Position numbers and translations under genes: made by a program
Source of the DNA: Pseudomonadota bacterium
GTDB lineage: Bacteria > Pseudomonadota > Gammaproteobacteria > UBA1113
Assembly (NCBI GenBank): GCA_021778015.1
Contig: JAJYCX010000002.1
Coordinates: 1-47,406, forward strand
Reading direction: 5' to 3'
DNA: 47,406 nt
In this document: positions 42,838 through 47,406 of the stretch, one piece after another
How the letters are laid out: every line of letters starts with the position of its first letter
Numbering within the stretch: position 1 is the stretch's first letter
Notes under the pieces: generated by a model
Database searches by the model: none
What the model was told of the DNA's origin: nothing
Seen by the model: the letters and a program-made list of their open reading frames with translations, nothing else

Positions 42838-42863
42838 ATAAATAACACCTTAGGGAGAGAATC

Positions 42864-44099
42864 ATGGTTCGTTCAAATCAATCATGGATAATTTGCTTGT
42901 CAGCAGCGTTATTTTTCTTTTACGCTGTTTTTCAAATGAGCTTTTTTAATACTATCTGTCACGAGTTACTGACATCGTTTGCGATCACTCCAGTACAATT
43001 AGGTGTATTGTCTTCTCTTTATTTTTATAGCGATGCTCTTTTTTTGTTTCCTGCGGGTATTTTGTTAGATAAATTTTCTACACGCACTTTATTATTATCA
43101 TTCATGGCTTTAAGTACCATTAGTATGTTTCTTTTCGCGCATACACATTCTATAGCCATAGTCGCTTTATGCCGCATCATCTGGGGCATTGGTAATGCTT
43201 TTGCATTTTTAGGTTGTCTACGCTTGGTGGCCGTGTGGTTTCCACCCAAGCGCAATGCTTTTGTAATGGGTCTACTGGTAACGATAGGAATGAGCGGGGG
43301 CATTGTTGCCCAAGCGCCTTTTAGCTTATTGGTCACCAGAACGTCATGGCAACAAGCTGTTATGGTTTTTACGATCATAGGCCTTATCATGTGGTTAATC
43401 ATGTATTTTAACCTGAAAGATAAAAAAGAAAATACTCATCATCCTAAAGAAACACTACACATATTGTTAAAAGAAGTTTTCAGTAGAAAACAAAGCTGGT
43501 TGTGCGGAATATATGCGGGATGTCTTAATTTACCTATATTAGTATTGGGTGCGCTTTGGGGTAGCTTCTATTTACAGCAATCACATCATATCTCAGCAGT
43601 AAGCGCATCTTTTATAGTTACATTTCTTTTTCTGGGTTTAATTATTGGCGCACCTATTATGGGCCATTTTTCCGATAAAATTTTATCTAGGCGCAAACCT
43701 ATGATAACAGGGGCATTACTTGCTCTCATCGTAGTGTTTTGTATTTTTTTAACTTCTACAACAGCATCACCGCTATTATTAGCTGCTTTATTCTTTTTGT
43801 TAGGCTTTTCCTCTAGCGCACAAGTATTAAGCTATCCTGCTGTAGCTGAAAGCAATCCAGATAGAATTACGGCCACTGCTCTGAGTATAGTAGCTATTAT
43901 CATTAATGTAATGGCCGCATTAATGCAACCTTTATTTGCACTGCTAATGAAACATCAGATTACTACAACCAACAGTCTAATATACCTGAATAACCAACAT
44001 GCGCTATTGATTTTGCCATTGGCATTTTTTCTGAGTCTAATGGTAGCTATAGCCATCTATGATACCCAATGTACGAGTAAAGCCACTTTTGAACCATGA
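42864..44099 (+). CDS. MFS transporter
   Basis: 411-aa inner-membrane major facilitator with about 12 helices. Signature AGILLDKFSTRTLL in the loop 2-3 position and LRLVAVWFPPKRNAFVMGLL after helix 4 parallel the other MFS protein (35125-36405), so both belong to the same Legionella/Coxiella-type group; they are clearly diverged paralogues, not a recent duplication. AGGGAGAG precedes the ATG by a few bases. Its stop TGA overlaps the ribosome site of the small ORF at 44111. The substrate is unknown. Confidence 0.88.
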   Translation: MVRSNQSWIICLSAALFFFYAVFQMSFFNTICHELLTSFAITPVQLGVLSSLYFYSDALFLFPAGILLDKFSTRTLLLSFMALSTISMFLFAHTHSIAIVALCRIIWGIGNAFAFLGCLRLVAVWFPPKRNAFVMGLLVTIGMSGGIVAQAPFSLLVTRTSWQQAVMVFTIIGLIMWLIMYFNLKDKKENTHHPKETLHILLKEVFSRKQSWLCGIYAGCLNLPILVLGALWGSFYLQQSHHISAVSASFIVTFLFLGLIIGAPIMGHFSDKILSRRKPMITGALLALIVVFCIFLTSTTASPLLLAALFFLLGFSSSAQVLSYPAVAESNPDRITATALSIVAIIINVMAALMQPLFALLMKHQITTTNSLIYLNNQHALLILPLAFFLSLMVAIAIYDTQCTSKATFEP

Positions 44100-44110
44100 G
44101 GAAAACAATA

Positions 44111-44230
44111 ATGGATCTAGATTCAATAGAAGACCCTTGTTTACCAAATTATACCGCTGTTTCAGTTTTAGAGCGATTAGGTATAGATCTCAACCAAGAA
44201 CAAATTGGTATTAATGGCCAGTTACCCTAA
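44111..44230 (+). CDS. Small ORF, 39 aa, possibly a frameshifted gene part
   Basis: MDLDSIEDPCLPNYTAVSVL is the start of a 39-residue acidic frame ending at 44228-44230. GAGGA, formed by the MFS stop region, stands about 9 bases before the ATG, so translation is plausible. It runs out shortly before a run of A in cctaaaaaagtt; a second small frame continues immediately in another phase. No family recognised. Confidence 0.45.
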   Translation: MDLDSIEDPCLPNYTAVSVLERLGIDLNQEQIGINGQLP

Positions 44231-44324
44231 AAAAGTTAATCCTAAGATGATTGCGCAATGTGTAGATAGCGATAAACTCGCATCTTTGTTTCTATATTTA
44301 AGAAACAAAGATCTGCGAGAGTAA
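44214..44324 (+). CDS. Small ORF, 36 aa, continuing in another frame
   Basis: MASYPKKVNPKMIAQCVDSD begins a 36-residue basic frame ending at 44324, with the look of a C-terminal domain (LASLFLYLRNKDLRE). It has no ribosome site of its own and overlaps the 39-aa frame by 17 bp. Together they would make a protein of about 70 aa if a frameshift near 44214-44236 were restored. Could be a small pseudogene. Confidence 0.35.
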   Translation: MASYPKKVNPKMIAQCVDSDKLASLFLYLRNKDLRE

Positions 44325-44335
44325 AAAAATAGTAC

Positions 44336-44983
44336 CTATTTAGAGAAGTTCCATTCTTGTAAAAATTGAGACACAAACTTTTCCATAAAGGCATGGCGTT
44401 CATCGGCTATTTTTTTTGCACTCTCTGTGTTCATCTTATCTTTTAATAAAAATAATTTCTCATGAAAATGGTTTAACGTTGTGCCTTCTTGATTTTTATA
44501 CTCGTCAAAGGTGTTATGCTGAGCAGGAGAAATCATGGGATTATATAGCGCTCTTTTTTTATAACCTCCATAAGAAAACGCTCTGGCAATACCAATAGCG
44601 CCTATGGCATCTAAGCGATCGGCATCTTGTACTACAGATTCTTCTATGCTTTTTGGCGAACTAGTTTGAACCAAATTACCTTTAAATGTTACATTTTCCA
44701 CAATATAGCATACCTGATTAATAATGTTCTGTGGAAGTTGCAAATGGCATAACCAATTTTTGGCTTTCAATATTTCACTATTTTGATTAAATTTCCAGTC
44801 ATCAACGTCATGTAATAAAGCGGCCATTTCAACAATAAATAGATCAGCTCGTTCTTCTTCCGCTAAATAGCGAGCCATCTTCCATACTCTTTCAATATGC
44901 CACCAATCGTGACTTGCATCGTGATCTATCAAAATAGTTTGTACGTGTTCTTTTGTTTTCTCGATGATTGCGGCTTTATCCAT
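44336..44983 (-). CDS. HD-domain phosphohydrolase
   Basis: 215-aa cytosolic HD-superfamily hydrolase. Metal ligands are visible: H29 in HDWWHIERV, H58-D59 in ALLHDVDD, and the later VQDADRLDAIGAIG, all typical of YedJ-like phosphohydrolases acting on nucleotides or phosphoesters. It overlaps the upstream AdoHcyase-like gene by 8 bp, so they are co-translated. The substrate is unknown; a nucleoside-related role would suit the neighbour. Confidence 0.9.
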   Translation of the reverse strand: MDKAAIIEKTKEHVQTILIDHDASHDWWHIERVWKMARYLAEEERADLFIVEMAALLHDVDDWKFNQNSEILKAKNWLCHLQLPQNIINQVCYIVENVTFKGNLVQTSSPKSIEESVVQDADRLDAIGAIGIARAFSYGGYKKRALYNPMISPAQHNTFDEYKNQEGTTLNHFHEKLFLLKDKMNTESAKKIADERHAFMEKFVSQFLQEWNFSK

Positions 44984-46121
44984 TTAAATAACTCCCAGAG
45001 ACAGGGTCTAAAAAGTGGTTTAACCATAAATCGGCCAAAATTCTTCTATCTTCCGAGCCAACTTCATATAAGCCGGGTTTCCCCTCTAAGGCCATCAGTG
45101 TCTTTATTGAAAAGATAATTTCCGCTTGAACCAGTGCAAGTACAGGACCAATAATGCCATCATCTAGAAAATTGACTGGCTTGCCATCCGCCAACAGATA
45201 GAAGTAATTATCATTATTACTATATCTAGTATAATGGTCAAAAATATCCACACGGACATAATTCTCTTTGATATAGCTTATATCAAATTCAACTTGTTTT
45301 GAACTGCAACTCACCAATATAGTTCCATTTTTTATATGTTTGAAATCATCTTTTTCAATTGAATAGTTCCCCGTTGCTCCAAAAATAAGATCTGCATGTT
45401 GTAGTGCTGCTTTTTTTGCTGGAATTTTTAGCCCTTCACTTAATGCTAAAACACGTTTGCTTGGGTCGATATCGTACACAGAAACATGATATCCTCGATG
45501 TAATAGTGCTTGTCCAAGACCTCGCCCAATTTTTCCAAAACCTAAAATGAGTATTTTTTTTCCGTCTAATAAAAATCCGGACTTTCGTATTAAGTTTTCA
45601 GTTGAAAACAAGCATGACTCCCCAATTAAACAATCCTCACTTTCTTTTAGAAAACTGCGTGCTACGGATACTATGGGACAAGGTATGGTCTTTAATTTTT
45701 CATATTGTCTATGCCCCGTTTCAGTATCTTCTATGACGCCCAATAATTTATTTCCTAAATAACTGCGTAACTGTTCAATGATAGGCGCAAAATAGCCGCC
45801 AATCTCTAAAATAATTAAAGGCACTTCTAAATCTATCTGTTCAATAAATTTCTGATACAAGAATTCAGGATCAGTCATTTCCTCTAGCGATAATGCTAAA
45901 AGATTATAATACTCTCCTAACTGAGTAAAAGTTTTCTTTTCTATAGAATAAGGGATAGCTATTATCAACGTAATAGGGGCTATTTTTGAAATGGCGGCCA
46001 ATAGTTCCGGCCTATCTGGTAAAATATGAGTTAAGATCACAAATTGACATTTTATTTTGGGAATAAACTGTGCTACATTTAAAAAATAATTCTCACGCAT
46101 ATTGCTGATTAAATTATACAT
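44976..46121 (-). CDS. S-adenosylhomocysteine-hydrolase-like NAD-binding protein
   Basis: 381-aa protein resembling AdoHcy hydrolase but shorter than the usual 430-470 aa. Matches: GVIEDTETGHRQYEKL (128-143, cf. EETTTGVHRLY), a K159-x3-D163 pair in the place of the catalytic Lys/Asp (AdoHcyase KSKFD), the Rossmann site ILGFGKIGRG (192-201) with acidic VYDIDPSKR at the strand-2 end, and FGATGNYSI. The N-terminal substrate half diverges: the DDGGD segment reads ILEIGGYFA. So NAD binding is well supported, hydrolysis of AdoHcy is not. ATG at 46121 is used; 46100 is an alternative. Its end overlaps the HD gene; the next gene upstream is 35 bp away. Confidence 0.8.
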   Translation of the reverse strand: MYNLISNMRENYFLNVAQFIPKIKCQFVILTHILPDRPELLAAISKIAPITLIIAIPYSIEKKTFTQLGEYYNLLALSLEEMTDPEFLYQKFIEQIDLEVPLIILEIGGYFAPIIEQLRSYLGNKLLGVIEDTETGHRQYEKLKTIPCPIVSVARSFLKESEDCLIGESCLFSTENLIRKSGFLLDGKKILILGFGKIGRGLGQALLHRGYHVSVYDIDPSKRVLALSEGLKIPAKKAALQHADLIFGATGNYSIEKDDFKHIKNGTILVSCSSKQVEFDISYIKENYVRVDIFDHYTRYSNNDNYFYLLADGKPVNFLDDGIIGPVLALVQAEIIFSIKTLMALEGKPGLYEVGSEDRRILADLWLNHFLDPVSGSYLNG

Positions 46122-46156
46122 AATACTAATTATACCTTATATTTTATTATAAAGAA

Positions 46157-47406
46157 TTATTTTCTGGAAATTCGCACACACCCCCTCGTAAAAAGACTAC
46201 GGTAACAAAATGATCTTTTTTCATAGTCGGGCGGCATATATAAAAACCGCGCATCCTCTGTAGGCAATTCTTTACTAGAATAGATACCTTTGTCAAGCTC
46301 TTCTTCACTGTGAAAATAATCAAACTGCACCTTGCTGAGTATATCATAAATATGATGGAGATTATCATTGGATAAATTCTTGCGAATGAACTCTTGCATA
46401 AATCTATCCATGAGTTCAATCAAATCGCTTAAATCCGCACGAGCACTGTTGGGGGAACGATATTTGGGCATAGATTCCAAATAGGTTGGTACTTGCAATG
46501 AATAATAAACTGGATCAGCAGCAGTTGTTATTGAAAAATGACGCGGCTGCATTAAAGACGGTGCATAGGGCTTTAATTCATAATCATCTAGATATACTTT
46601 AAGTAATCCATCTATAGGTGCTGCTTTATAGTCAAATGCGGGAGAAAAAGCAGGGAGCGCACCCATAGCAACAAAGATAAGATGCTTTAAAGTATCTACA
46701 ATATGGGTGTTCGGTTTAATACGATCTTTAGTTAACACCTTAGAGAACGATTCCCAAACCATATCCAACATTACTTTATTCCGGCTATATTCCGTATGCT
46801 TCCAAGCACGCTCCAGCAAAAAACTATACAACGCCCTACGTTTAGGATCTGTTTTTAAGCCTTTCAACCAAGGTGTCGTCAAAAAGAAGATGTCACAGCA
46901 CCAGGGCTCATGAAATTTTTTATGATTGATGATTTCTTTAAAAATATGCCATTGGTCAAAAACATTATTTGACAGCGATGTAGTCACGCCAAAACGTTGC
47001 TTAAGTCGTTTATAACCTTCAGCTTCCATCGTTTTAGGCAGCATAAACAAAGAGCGTGCGCCAGCAGTAACGGTGAAGGGTGTAGGATAGGCAAAAGTTT
47101 CCCAAATGCCCAGGTTAAGGCTGGAAGTAAAATAAGCCAGCGAAAAAACTCTATCTTCTAGTTCTGAGAAAACCTCCACACCACCATTGCCTGATAGTAT
47201 ACCTAAAGGTAAGGCGCTGTAATTGAGTGCTTCTAGTATATCCTTAGGAATACGGTTATCGGTGATAGCAATGGTCTTGCCAGTTTTTCTATCGGGCAAA
47301 TGGAATATGCCTTGCTTAAAGATTTCTGCAGCAAAAGGATAAGATACTTTAAAAATAGGATAATTATTATCATGTGCTAATTGGTCAATAATTTCGACCA
47401 ACTCCG
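46157..47406 (-). CDS. Unknown protein, 5' end beyond the window
   Basis: At least 416 codons open to the right edge; the TTG at 47401 is not a convincing start, as the frame continues to the edge. No domain recognised. Visible features: soluble, no membrane helix; aromatic-rich segments (LNLGIWETFAYPTPFTVTAG, EPWCCDIFFLTTPWLKG, DPVYYSLQVPTYLE) and a Cys/Arg tail (SFCYRSLFTRGCVRISRK). The gene precedes the AdoHcyase-like gene by 35 bp and the HD gene beyond it on the same strand, suggesting a three-gene unit. Confidence 0.75.
   Translation of the reverse strand, partial: ELVEIIDQLAHDNNYPIFKVSYPFAAEIFKQGIFHLPDRKTGKTIAITDNRIPKDILEALNYSALPLGILSGNGGVEVFSELEDRVFSLAYFTSSLNLGIWETFAYPTPFTVTAGARSLFMLPKTMEAEGYKRLKQRFGVTTSLSNNVFDQWHIFKEIINHKKFHEPWCCDIFFLTTPWLKGLKTDPKRRALYSFLLERAWKHTEYSRNKVMLDMVWESFSKVLTKDRIKPNTHIVDTLKHLIFVAMGALPAFSPAFDYKAAPIDGLLKVYLDDYELKPYAPSLMQPRHFSITTAADPVYYSLQVPTYLESMPKYRSPNSARADLSDLIELMDRFMQEFIRKNLSNDNLHHIYDILSKVQFDYFHSEEELDKGIYSSKELPTEDARFLYMPPDYEKRSFCYRSLFTRGCVRISRK

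Noticed and set aside
43025..43402. 125-aa minus-strand open frame
   Set aside because: It is antisense to the MFS gene; its composition is typical of a shadow frame.
46147..46419. 90-aa minus-strand open frame
   Set aside because: It overlaps the longer unknown protein in another phase; the long frame is the coding one.

Overview
The window looks like a chromosomal segment of an AT-leaning (about 40% G+C by eye) gammaproteobacterium, probably a Legionellales/Coxiellaceae-like, host-associated lineage. The grounds are the gammaproteobacterial ftsY-ftsE-ftsX order, RsmJ and RsmD, a GacA/LetA-type response regulator next to a CsrA protein, Legionella/Coxiella-style MFS carriers, and intergenic spaces filled with palindromic repeats. 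No rRNA, tRNA, CRISPR array, phage or transposase gene was recognised. The taxonomic call is inference from gene content only.

Layout. 1-1.8 kb: a DAACS-family symporter flanked on both sides by 86-bp tandem repeat units. 1.8-6.4 kb (minus): potABCD polyamine ABC transporter followed by a nucleoside phosphorylase. 6.7-7.6 kb: htpX behind an extended -10 promoter, then a 363-bp palindromic element. 8.1-12.5 kb (minus): MBL-fold hydrolase, acylphosphatase, a proline-iminopeptidase homologue whose nucleophile Ser is Gly, and typA/bipA. 12.8-15.3 kb: two convergent proteins of unknown function, one with an acidic, internally repeated N-terminus (possible effector). 15.7-18.5 kb (minus): ftsY-ftsE-ftsX. 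18.9-23.4 kb (plus): a tightly overlapping operon of two M16 peptidase-family proteins, rsmD, rpiA and a PTPS/QueD-like protein. 23.6-29 kb: a thiolase-family gene divergent from a 1146-aa multidomain redox enzyme, then a CBS-domain gene. 29.3-33.4 kb: a four-gene cluster of prepilin-like proteins. 33.4-39.6 kb (minus): rsmJ, a lipoprotein, an MFS carrier, and a hemW-M50 protease-dicarboxylate/glutamate symporter operon. 39.9-44.3 kb (plus): an exported DJ-1/PfpI protein, the GacA-like regulator, a CsrA with an N-terminal extension, an MFS carrier and small ORFs. 44.3-47.4 kb (minus): an HD phosphohydrolase, a short S-adenosylhomocysteine-hydrolase-like protein and a partial unknown protein.

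The most striking gene is at 25055-28495. It appears to join an indoleamine 2,3-dioxygenase-like heme domain, a cytochrome-P450-reductase-type FAD/NADPH module lacking its FMN domain, a cytochrome b5 domain and a helical tail of about 240 residues. Mammalian IDO is known to be reducible by cytochrome b5 plus P450 reductase, so this looks like a self-sufficient version of that chain in one polypeptide.

A second theme is repeat proliferation. One palindromic family (ends GTCATCCTCGAC / GTCGAGGATGAC) occurs in about ten intergenic spaces. A second family (GTCATTGCGAG ... GCAATCCAG) has two large copies and one partial copy. Most long gene-free stretches are accounted for by these elements.
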